7,880 bases of DNA from JBBFMJ01 sp037441225 (GTDB taxonomy: Bacteria > Acidobacteriota > Thermoanaerobaculia > UBA2201). The notes beneath the pieces are model-generated. The model did no database searches, was not told the origin of the DNA, and saw nothing but the letters and a program-made list of their open reading frames with translations. Both the position numbers and the translations under genes were made by a program. Below are positions 1 through 6,159 of this stretch, one piece after another (within the stretch, counting starts at the first letter, position 1; each line of letters begins with the position of its first letter). The stretch spans positions 1 to 7,880 of the forward strand of contig JBBISU010000118.1 in assembly GCA_037441225.1 (NCBI GenBank), given 5' to 3'.

Positions 1-450
1 CAGTTTAACAGGATGAGGTACTATAATCCAAATTTGGGAAGGTTTTGCAAAAAGGATATTTCCTTTGAATTTTTCAATAAGTATGTTTATACAGAAAATA
101 ATTCTTTAAATTATTTTGACCCCTTTGGAAGTTCAATTCTTGGGTCGATAGCATGTATCTTTGGAATAACTTTTGGTGCTCCTTGTGAAGATTGGAGAGC
201 TTATGCTAGCTGCGCTGCTGTTTGTGGTGGTATGGCTTGGATGTTTAGCACGATATGTTCTGAGCGATTTGATAAGTGTATTGATAATTGTCCTGAATAT
301 GATATAGATTGCATAAATAATTGTTGGGAAGAATGGGCTTCCTGTACAAAAGCAATTGGGGCATTTTTATGTTCTTGTTTTGCAGAGTGTAAAGCGCTAA
401 CTTGTGGGGCTGATTCTGATTATCCAAATGAAGATATTCCATGGACATAG
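1..450 (+). CDS. Rhs repeat-associated core protein, C-terminal end with Cys-rich variable tip (5' partial)
   Basis: The frame is open from base 1, so this is the 3' end of a larger gene and the ATG at 13 is internal. The first visible part (RYYNPNLGRF near nt 16-45, then YVYTENNSLNYFDPFG ending at nt 129) is the classic Rhs repeat-associated core, which closes the YD-repeat shell of Rhs/polymorphic-toxin proteins and is followed by a strain-variable tip. The tip here is about 106 residues with 14 cysteines, including four CX3C motifs (CAAVC, CIDNC, CINNC, CFAEC), and ends in DIPWT. I recognise no nuclease, deaminase or other known toxin motif. Ten of the cysteines follow an 11-residue register (see findings). 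The core is well supported by motif. The function of the tip is unknown; it could be a toxin, an adhesion tip or a structural plug. A strong ribosome binding site for the next gene overlaps the stop codon, suggesting co-transcription. Confidence 0.85.
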   Translation, partial: QFNRMRYYNPNLGRFCKKDISFEFFNKYVYTENNSLNYFDPFGSSILGSIACIFGITFGAPCEDWRAYASCAAVCGGMAWMFSTICSERFDKCIDNCPEYDIDCINNCWEEWASCTKAIGAFLCSCFAECKALTCGADSDYPNEDIPWT

Positions 451-454
451 GAGG
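449..454 (+). promoter_or_regulatory. Ribosome binding site deciding the start at 462
   Basis: AGGAGG ends 7 bases before the ATG at 462 and overlaps the TAG stop of the Rhs gene. It supports 462 over the upstream in-frame ATG at 441, which lacks a Shine-Dalgarno sequence and would put seven extra residues before a clean signal peptide. Confidence 0.85.
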
Positions 455-461
455 CAAGATT

Positions 462-1181
462 ATGAAAAAAATTTTATTTCTTTTAAACTTTATATCACTG
501 TATTTATTTTCTATGACTCTTACCTGGAATGCAATAATACCTATTGCAGCAAATACACCTGGAGGGTATGGAACCTATTGGAAGACAGAAGTATGCATTT
601 ATAATTCTATGGATTATGAAATAGATGTAGACATTTACTTTTATTCAAATGATGGAAAATTTAATGATTCTAAAAATATAAGTATTGATAAGAATTCTGT
701 TTATTGCAAAAAAAATATTCTTGCTGATATTTTTTCATATGAAGGGTATGGATGGCTATATTTTCAAACAGATACAAATAATTCTATGGGTGTATGGGCA
801 AGAATATATACAAAAAATAAAGATGGTGGGACTTATGGACAGGCAGTTGATAATCAGGTACTATACACAGCAAATAAGAAAACTTATTTATTTGGAATAA
901 GGGTAAATGATGAATTTAGAACAAACATCGGAGCCTCTTGTTATTACTACTGCGGTGATTTAGATGTTGAAATATATGATAAATATGGAAATTTTTTAAA
1001 GAAATACTCAATTAAATTACCTTTAAATGGGGTTGTGCAGTTTCCTGTTGATATAAATGTTGAAAATGGCTTTGCTATTATTATCCCAAAAGATCTTGTT
1101 TACTATAATGCTTATATGTCAATTGTAGACAACAAAACAGGAGATGCTGTATTTATGCCTGCAAGCAGGAAAATAGAATGA
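462..1181 (+). CDS. Secreted beta-rich protein with FRTN / TGD motifs, function unknown
   Basis: A 239-residue exported protein. The N-terminus (MKKILFLLNFISLYLF) is a signal peptide with likely cleavage around residue 24 (WNA). The mature part carries ordered motifs: PIAANTPGGYGTYWKTE (27-43), ARIYT (113-117), GGTYGQ (122-127), FRTNIG (152-157) and DNKTGDAVFMPA near the C-terminus (about 223-234). From memory, this order occurs in secreted proteins abundant in Acidobacteriota and relatives (TFWRTDL...GTYGQ...FRTNLG...DNxTGDPxFxPA), probably a beta-sandwich, with no proven biochemical role. Four cysteines (45, 82, 160, 164) could form disulfides. The start is set by AGGAGG at 449-454. The gene follows the Rhs tip by 11 bases and overlaps the next gene by 4, so the three probably form one transcription unit. 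An envelope partner of, or immunity to, the Rhs tip is possible but unproven. Confidence 0.8.
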   Translation: MKKILFLLNFISLYLFSMTLTWNAIIPIAANTPGGYGTYWKTEVCIYNSMDYEIDVDIYFYSNDGKFNDSKNISIDKNSVYCKKNILADIFSYEGYGWLYFQTDTNNSMGVWARIYTKNKDGGTYGQAVDNQVLYTANKKTYLFGIRVNDEFRTNIGASCYYYCGDLDVEIYDKYGNFLKKYSIKLPLNGVVQFPVDINVENGFAIIIPKDLVYYNAYMSIVDNKTGDAVFMPASRKIE

Positions 1182-1723
1182 GCTTGATTGAAAAATTTCT
1201 CATTTTACTTTTACAAATAATTATTTTTTTAATTACTAATATATCAATTCAGTTTGATGGAAAAAATAAAATTAAAGAAATAAAATGCCCTTGCAAATAT
1301 AAAGGTCCTTGCATATTAAAGTTTATTGATATAGAAGGGAAACCAGTGGAAAATGCAATAGTTATTTTTTGGTTTAGTATTAAAATTGAGAAAGAAGATA
1401 ATAAATATTATGAAAAAATCTTAGAAGTTCATAAAAAACAAACCAATTCAGAAGGGGAAGTAATAATTCCAAAATATGAAGGGGAGAAAAAAGGGGTTGT
1501 ATGCTGCCCAAAGTTTTTTGCTTATAAAGAAAACTGGTGTACTTATGGATTGTTTTTAGAAATCAAAAAAGGAAATTTTAATTACCTTGAAGAAATTAGA
1601 TGCAGCAAAGAAGGAAAAAAAATTATTTTTCCTCTTATAAGAATTGAAGAGGAATATAAAAAATACATAGAAGAAATTTATATAAAAAATTTACCCATAG
1701 AAGTTAAAGAAAAAATATTATAA
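1178..1723 (+). CDS. Membrane-anchored or exported Cys-rich protein with transthyretin-like (carboxypeptidase-regulatory-like) domain
   Basis: A 181-residue protein starting in an ATGA overlap with the previous stop, with AGGA at 1167-1170 as ribosome binding site 7 bases upstream. Residues about 6-24 are strongly hydrophobic (LILLLQIIIFLIT), an uncleaved anchor or signal peptide; no lipobox is seen. After a CPCKYKGPC motif (37-45), residues about 46-128 resemble a small beta-sandwich of the carboxypeptidase-regulatory/transthyretin-like type: FIDIEGKPVENAIVIFWFS, then QTNSEGEVIIPK, the usual 'G-x-P-v-x-n-A ... T-n-x-x-G-e-v' pattern. Seven cysteines (37, 39, 45, 109, 110, 121, 142) are many for such a domain. 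The C-terminal 30 residues are a charged helix. I do not recognise a named family. The exported location and tight linkage to the Rhs tip and the secreted protein suggest a shared envelope task. Confidence 0.75.
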   Translation: MSLIEKFLILLLQIIIFLITNISIQFDGKNKIKEIKCPCKYKGPCILKFIDIEGKPVENAIVIFWFSIKIEKEDNKYYEKILEVHKKQTNSEGEVIIPKYEGEKKGVVCCPKFFAYKENWCTYGLFLEIKKGNFNYLEEIRCSKEGKKIIFPLIRIEEEYKKYIEEIYIKNLPIEVKEKIL

Positions 1724-1776
1724 TTATGCATTGAAAGTATAAAAAGTTTAAGAGATAAATTTCACAGATTTTTCAT

Positions 1777-1805
1777 TTGACATAAACTTTGATAAAATGT
1801 AGAAT
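1777..1805 (+). promoter_or_regulatory. Sigma-70-type promoter for the nucleotidyltransferase gene
   Basis: A perfect -35 TTGACA (1777-1782), a 17-base spacer and TAGAAT (1800-1805, 5 of 6 matches to TATAAT). The expected transcription start, about 1811-1813, is only a few bases before the ATG at 1816, and no Shine-Dalgarno lies between. This also argues against the in-frame TTG at 1789, which falls inside the promoter. Confidence 0.75.
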
Positions 1806-1815
1806 TTTTAAAGTT

Positions 1816-3207
1816 ATGAAGAAATTGGATTTAAAGGAATTATTAAAAAATGAAGGTTTAAAGATTGCCCTGGAATTGGCAAATTCCTTAGGTTCAAATC
1901 TTTACCTTGTAGGTGGAACAATAAGAAATTTAATTTTAAATAAAAAATTTATGGATTTTGACCTCATTATTGATGCAAAAGGGGAAAAATATGCCCACTG
2001 CCTTGCTTCAAGATTAAAAAGCAAATTGATTATATTGGGAAAAGAAAATTTTCAAACTTTTAGAATCCCTTTTGGAGAAATATATCTTGATATATGGGAT
2101 TTAAAGAATAATGCATTAAGGGATGACTTATGGAGAAGGGATTTTACAATAAATTCAGTTGCCTTACACCTTCAAAGTGGAGATTTGATTGATCCAACAA
2201 ATGGCTTAAATGATTTAAAATTGAAGACAATAAGATGGGTCTCTCCTAAGGTTTTTGAAGAAGATCCTTTAAGAATTTTAAGAGCTTTTAGATTTTTATC
2301 ACAACTTAAAAATTTTACAATAGAAGAAGGAACTCTAAAAGGAATTGTCTTTTCATCTCATTTAATTGGGAAAGTTGCATCGGAAAGAATCTTATATGAA
2401 TTGGATTTGATTTTTTCTCAAAAGGATTTAAAAAGGGTTTTGTTTTTAATGGATGAAACAAAAATTTTATATTTTCTTTTCCCAGAAATCCACAATTTAA
2501 AAAATGTTCAACAGGGTTTTTATCATCCCGACAATGCTTTTGAACATACATTGAATTCTTTATTTTTAAAAGAAAAGGCTTTGAAATGGATTTATAAAAA
2601 TTTGAAAAGATTTAAGAAACTTAGCAAGGAAGAGGAATTAGATTTAAACTATGCAATAATATTGCATGATATTGGTAAAGCCCAGACAAGGATTGAAAAG
2701 GAAGGTAAAATTCATTTCTATGGCCATGAGAAAGTTGGGGAGGTTATGGTTAATGATATTTTGTTTAGATTAAAATTTTCAAGCAAGAGGAAAGAAAGGA
2801 TTTGTAGTTTAATAAGGAACCATATGAGACCCTTGAATATAATCTTAAATGGTTCCTCTGAAAAAGCATTGAGAAGTTTTATACATTATACGGGCGAAAA
2901 TTTAAGGTTGCAGATGGCTCTTTTTTTAAGTGATTTTTTAAGTAAAAGCAATGATGAAGAAATTGCCTTTCAATTTTTAAAAAATCTCTGGGATATCCAT
3001 CTAAAAGAAGGGAAAAAAATAATAAAACCACCAAAGATGATAAGTGGTGAAGAAGTAATGAAAATATTTGATATACCTCCTTCTGAGGAGGTAGGTAAAA
3101 TTTTAAAGGCAGTTCAAAGAAAACAGGTATTAGGAGAGATAAAAACAAAAAAGGAAGCTTTAAATTATTTAAAGGAATTAAAAGAAAAAAGAGAAAATAA
3201 AGATTAA
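1816..3207 (+). CDS. cca: tRNA nucleotidyltransferase / poly(A) polymerase family protein with HD domain (probable CCA- or A-adding enzyme)
   Basis: A 463-residue class II nucleotidyltransferase that adds CCA, or only part of it, to tRNA 3' ends in the cytoplasm. Visible motifs are VGGTIRN (31-37), the metal-binding pair DFD (47-49), RRDFTIN (107-113), the nucleotide-selecting EDPLRILRAFRF (149-160) and ERILYE (190-195). An HD phosphohydrolase-type domain follows, with EH (243-244), HD (284-285), YGHE around His304 and NH at 336, as in bacterial Cca proteins with an HD region. The length fits. Motifs alone do not separate a full CCA-adding enzyme from an A-adding or CC-adding enzyme (some bacteria split the activity) or from poly(A) polymerase. 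A second paralogue elsewhere in the genome would favour a split. ATG 1816 is preferred over TTG 1789 because the promoter -10 box lies between them. It has its own promoter and is unrelated in function to its neighbours. Confidence 0.92.
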   Translation: MKKLDLKELLKNEGLKIALELANSLGSNLYLVGGTIRNLILNKKFMDFDLIIDAKGEKYAHCLASRLKSKLIILGKENFQTFRIPFGEIYLDIWDLKNNALRDDLWRRDFTINSVALHLQSGDLIDPTNGLNDLKLKTIRWVSPKVFEEDPLRILRAFRFLSQLKNFTIEEGTLKGIVFSSHLIGKVASERILYELDLIFSQKDLKRVLFLMDETKILYFLFPEIHNLKNVQQGFYHPDNAFEHTLNSLFLKEKALKWIYKNLKRFKKLSKEEELDLNYAIILHDIGKAQTRIEKEGKIHFYGHEKVGEVMVNDILFRLKFSSKRKERICSLIRNHMRPLNIILNGSSEKALRSFIHYTGENLRLQMALFLSDFLSKSNDEEIAFQFLKNLWDIHLKEGKKIIKPPKMISGEEVMKIFDIPPSEEVGKILKAVQRKQVLGEIKTKKEALNYLKELKEKRENKD

Positions 3208-3233
3208 AGAGAAAAAATTTTTTATGCTATAAT
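3205..3233 (+). promoter_or_regulatory. Extended -10 promoter for the Ser/Thr kinase gene
   Basis: TGC-TATAAT (3225-3233) is a perfect -10 with the extended TGn element. The -35 position (TAAAGA, 3205-3210, spacer 17) is weak, as is common for extended -10 promoters. The predicted start of transcription (about 3239-3241) coincides with the ATG at 3240, and no Shine-Dalgarno sequence is present. It overlaps the end of the preceding gene (stop at 3205-3207). Confidence 0.65.
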
Positions 3234-3239
3234 TAAAAA

Positions 3240-4880
3240 ATGGCAAATTGTAAAGGTTGCGGGAATGCTATTCCTTCTGGTGCAAAAAGTTGTCCTTTTT
3301 GTGGAATGGAATTTATTTCCTCCCATATGTTTCAAATTGGAGAGATCTTTGATGATAAATATGAAATTTTGAATTTTTTAGGGGCAGGTGGGATGGGGGA
3401 AATTTATAAAGTAAGACATATCCACTTGGAAGATATAAGAGTCATAAAAATAATGAGACAAAGTTTTGCACAAGAGGAGCAGGACTTAAAAAGATTTCTT
3501 CTGGAAGCAAAGATTGCAACAAAGCTACATCACCCAAATGTAGCAATTTTATATGATTTTTCGCAATATAAAACTGGGCTTTTTTATATGGTCTGGGAAT
3601 ATATCCCTGGTTTTGACATTTCAGTTGTTTTAAGAAAATGTGGAAAAATGCCTCCAGGGATTGCAATTTACTTTATGTCTCAAGCACTTGATGGACTTGG
3701 CTTTATCCATAAGAACGGAATTATCCACAGGGATATCTCCCCTGAAAATTTAATGATTTATAAAGATCAATTGGGAGAATTTAAATTAAAGATAATTGAT
3801 TTGGGAATTGCAAAAACAACTGGACTTGTAGATCAACACTTAACGCAAACTGGAATGTTTTTAGGAAAACTTAAATATTGTTCACCTGAACAGGTAGGTG
3901 CCTTGGAAGAAGGAGAAAAGATAGATGGAAGGACTGATATATATTCAATTGGCCTTGTTTTATATGAGATGCTTTCTGGAAAATCAGCAATTTATTCAAC
4001 AACACCTTATGGATATATCCATAAACACATAACACAAACCCCTGAACCTTTAAGCATAAATGAATTAGATGAAGAAACGAATAAAAAGTTAAATGATGTT
4101 ATTTTTAAAGCCCTTGAAAAAAACAGAAAAAATAGGATTCAGACAGCTGAACAATTTAAGGAAGAACTTTTGTTCCTTCCAATAAAAGAACCAGAGTTAG
4201 AAGAAATTAAAAATTATTTAAAGCCAGTTATATCTTTGGAAGAAAAAGATTTAGAAGAAAGACCTACTATAATTACAACTCCAATTCCATCAAAAAAAGT
4301 TAAATTTGAGGAAAAGGCAACAATATTAAAAACAGAACAAAAAGAAACCATTTATGCACCCCCCTCAACAAAAAAAATAGTTGAAAAAGAAAAAGAAAAA
4401 AAAATAATTGAAGAAGAAAAACCACCTCCCTTAAAAGTTGAAAAAAAATTTAATTTAAAAGCAGTTCTATTTGGTTTTCTTGTTATTTTTTTTGTTTTAA
4501 TATTAATTTTTTCATTATCAAAAATTAAATTGAATAAAAATGTCGAAAATAAAATTGAAGGAGCTGTCAAAGTTGAAAAAACTGAAGAAAAGAAGGAGAT
4601 TTTGCTTGCTGAAAGCAATGGCTTTTTAAAGATACATTTCCTGCCATTTGGGAAGATTAAAAGTTTAAAAAATAAAAAAGGGGAAAATATTGATATTAAA
4701 GAAACAATAACGCCTCTTTATTTATCCCTTCCAGAAGGAGAATATGAAGCATTAGTTGAAGTAGAGCCAATAAACAAAATAGTTAAAGTGAATTTTAAAA
4801 TTGAGCCAAATAAAACAACAGAAATTATTAAGGCAGCCCCAAGAGAAACTTATGAAAAAGTTTTGGATAATCTTTTTTAG
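3240..4880 (+). CDS. Transmembrane Ser/Thr protein kinase: zinc ribbon, Hanks-type kinase, TM helix, PEGA-like domain
   Basis: A 546-residue bacterial Hanks-type kinase. An N-terminal zinc ribbon has C4, C7, C18 and C21. The kinase domain (about 40-310) has all key residues: glycine loop GAGGMG (48-53), Lys70, helix-C Glu89, HRD 163-165 with Asn170, DLG in place of DFG (187-189), SPE 215-217 and Asp233 in DIYSIG. It should therefore be active and autophosphorylate. A charged linker (about 315-403) contains threonine motifs (RPTIITT, KATIL, KETIY). One membrane helix follows (about 404-429). The outer C-terminus has a PEGA-like beta domain (about 460-527: GFLKIHFLPFGKI, then TPLYLSLPEGEYEALVEV), a fold found in envelope-facing parts of bacterial kinases. 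The kinase is cytoplasmic and the PEGA part periplasmic, so it probably transmits an envelope signal inward. The 3' end overlaps the next gene by 29 bases, suggesting coupled translation and joint function. The ligand and targets are unknown. Confidence 0.93.
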   Translation: MANCKGCGNAIPSGAKSCPFCGMEFISSHMFQIGEIFDDKYEILNFLGAGGMGEIYKVRHIHLEDIRVIKIMRQSFAQEEQDLKRFLLEAKIATKLHHPNVAILYDFSQYKTGLFYMVWEYIPGFDISVVLRKCGKMPPGIAIYFMSQALDGLGFIHKNGIIHRDISPENLMIYKDQLGEFKLKIIDLGIAKTTGLVDQHLTQTGMFLGKLKYCSPEQVGALEEGEKIDGRTDIYSIGLVLYEMLSGKSAIYSTTPYGYIHKHITQTPEPLSINELDEETNKKLNDVIFKALEKNRKNRIQTAEQFKEELLFLPIKEPELEEIKNYLKPVISLEEKDLEERPTIITTPIPSKKVKFEEKATILKTEQKETIYAPPSTKKIVEKEKEKKIIEEEKPPPLKVEKKFNLKAVLFGFLVIFFVLILIFSLSKIKLNKNVENKIEGAVKVEKTEEKKEILLAESNGFLKIHFLPFGKIKSLKNKKGENIDIKETITPLYLSLPEGEYEALVEVEPINKIVKVNFKIEPNKTTEIIKAAPRETYEKVLDNLF

Positions 4881-6129
4881 TTTAATTTTTTCTTTAAATC
4901 TTTTTTCTGCATGGGAAAAGGACTATCTTTTGGCTTTAAAAAAATATGAAAAAAAGGACTTCTTTGAAGCAATTAAGCTGTTAGAAAAGGCAGTAAGAGA
5001 TAATCCAAACTCTTGTGAGAAATGTATAAGAGAAGGGATGTTTTTTTATGATTACTTTCCCCATTTTTATTTAGCAAAGAGTTATCTTTCAATAAATGAT
5101 AATGAAAATTTTAAAAAAGAGATGGAGATTTTGAAAAGGGAAGGTAAAATTATAAGTAATTCGAAGTTAAGTAAAGAATATCATTTTTTGCTGCAAAGCA
5201 TTAAAGAAGAAGAAAAAATAGCAGAAAAAGAACCAGAAAAAAAAGAGGAAATAAAAACTGAAAAAATAGAAGAAAAAAAGGAAAAAGAGCCAGAAAAAAT
5301 TGCAGAGAAAAAAGAGGAGCAAAAGGTTGTTGAAAAAACTATAGAAAAAAAAGAAAAGCTCTTTGAAAAAGAAAAAGAAGAAAAAACACAGCCATTAAAG
5401 CCACTTCCTTTTCCAAAGGTTTTTCAAGAAATAGCAGAAATTGAAGAAAGTTTGGAAAATTCATCAATAAAAAATTATCCAAGGATGGAAAAAAGGAAAA
5501 TGGAGCTTTCAGGGGAATTTATATTCTTAAAGAAAAACTGGAAAGAAGCTAAAACAGAAAAAGAGAGGAATATAATAAGAGGAAAAGCAGAAAATTTAAA
5601 AGGCAGATTTCTGGAACTTCAAAGAAGATTTTTTGTTTTAGATAAGATAGTTTCTTTGAAAGAAAAAATTGCTGAAAGGATTGATCACTTAGAAAAAAAT
5701 AAGGAAAAAATTTCAAAGGAGGATCTTAAAAAAGTTGAAAAGGCAAGGGAAATTTCTTTGAAAGAGGTTGAAGAATTAGATGAAAATGAATTAGAAAGCT
5801 CATACAATAATATCTCTGATATAAAAATAATAGAAAAAAAAGAATATGAAAATTTAAAAAAAGCATATTATTTTTATTTTGAAGGAAAATTTAAGGAAGC
5901 AGAAAATTTTATTAAAAGTATGCCTCCAAATGAAAAAGAAAGCCCTTATTATGATTTCCTTTTTACTTTAATTAACCTGACAAGATATTATTTAGAAAAA
6001 GAAAACAATTCTTTCCTTCAAGAAGCAAAAAAATCTTATTATAAAGCAAAGGAAAAGGGACTTCAAAATGAGGACATTAAAAATTTTCCCCTTTCTCCAA
6101 AGATCTTTGAAGCAATTAAAAACTTTTAA
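4852..6129 (+). CDS. Secreted TPR-like and coiled-coil protein linked to the kinase
   Basis: A 425-residue exported protein of unknown exact role. ATG 4852 is chosen because it directly opens a clean signal peptide (MKKFWIIFFSLIFSLNLFSA, residues 1-20); the upstream ATG at 4801 would bury it behind 17 polar residues. Residues about 22-115 look like TPR helices (YLLALKKYEKKDFFEAIKLLEKAVRDNPN) with a CEKC pair (55-58). Residues about 118-178 are almost pure Lys/Glu with repeated EKEPEKKEE-like units, followed by PLKPLPFP and a long coiled-coil stretch (about 190-330). The C-terminus (about 335-425) again looks TPR-like (YYFYFEGKFKEAENFIK). It overlaps the kinase gene by 29 bases with only a weak AAGAGA upstream, which points to translational coupling. 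A periplasmic scaffold or partner of the kinase's PEGA domain is plausible. Low-complexity sequence will make homology searches unreliable unless masked. Confidence 0.82.
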   Translation: MKKFWIIFFSLIFSLNLFSAWEKDYLLALKKYEKKDFFEAIKLLEKAVRDNPNSCEKCIREGMFFYDYFPHFYLAKSYLSINDNENFKKEMEILKREGKIISNSKLSKEYHFLLQSIKEEEKIAEKEPEKKEEIKTEKIEEKKEKEPEKIAEKKEEQKVVEKTIEKKEKLFEKEKEEKTQPLKPLPFPKVFQEIAEIEESLENSSIKNYPRMEKRKMELSGEFIFLKKNWKEAKTEKERNIIRGKAENLKGRFLELQRRFFVLDKIVSLKEKIAERIDHLEKNKEKISKEDLKKVEKAREISLKEVEELDENELESSYNNISDIKIIEKKEYENLKKAYYFYFEGKFKEAENFIKSMPPNEKESPYYDFLFTLINLTRYYLEKENNSFLQEAKKSYYKAKEKGLQNEDIKNFPLSPKIFEAIKNF

Positions 6130-6143
6130 TTAGGATTCCTAAT
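6129..6143 (+). promoter_or_regulatory. Perfect palindrome (7-1-7), candidate operator half 1
   Basis: ATTAGGA-T-TCCTAAT is a perfect 7-bp inverted repeat around one base. It overlaps the stop codon of the TPR gene and covers the -35 region (TTAGGA, 6130-6135) of the nitrite reductase promoter, so bound protein should block RNA polymerase. The 7-1-7 layout is that of Fur/PerR-family boxes, although the sequence is not a known Fur or PerR box. Confidence 0.6.
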
Positions 6144-6149
6144 AAGTTA

Positions 6150-6158
6150 TGATATAAT
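6150..6158 (+). promoter_or_regulatory. Extended -10 promoter for the octaheme nitrite reductase
   Basis: TGA-TATAAT is a perfect -10 box with the extended TGn element. The -35 (TTAGGA, 6130-6135, spacer 17) is weak. The predicted transcription start is about 6164-6166, giving a roughly 20-base leader that includes the ribosome binding site. The weak -35 and its overlap with a palindrome suggest a regulated promoter. Confidence 0.65.
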
Positions 6159-6159
6159 A

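Noticed and set aside
441..461. In-frame ATG at 441 as start of the secreted protein
   Set aside because: It lies inside the Rhs coding end without a ribosome binding site; AGGAGG at 449-454 points to ATG 462, which opens a proper signal peptide.
1789..1815. TTG at 1789 as start of the nucleotidyltransferase
   Set aside because: It falls between the -35 and -10 boxes of the gene's own promoter, so it would not be in the mRNA; the nine extra residues add nothing family-like.
1783..1815. AACTTT (1785-1790) and AAAGTT (1810-1815) as an operator around the -10 box
   Set aside because: Six A/T-rich base pairs with a 19-base gap are likely by chance here; not supported by a second copy.
3208..3230. 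AAAAAATTTTTT palindrome after the nucleotidyltransferase as an intrinsic terminator
   Set aside because: It is pure A/T with no GC stem and lies inside the kinase promoter; in such AT-rich DNA it is expected by chance.
5200..5400. A-rich repeats in the TPR gene as a microsatellite or CRISPR-like array
   Set aside because: The repeats are imperfect, have no constant repeat/spacer structure and are explained by Lys/Glu codons of a low-complexity protein segment.
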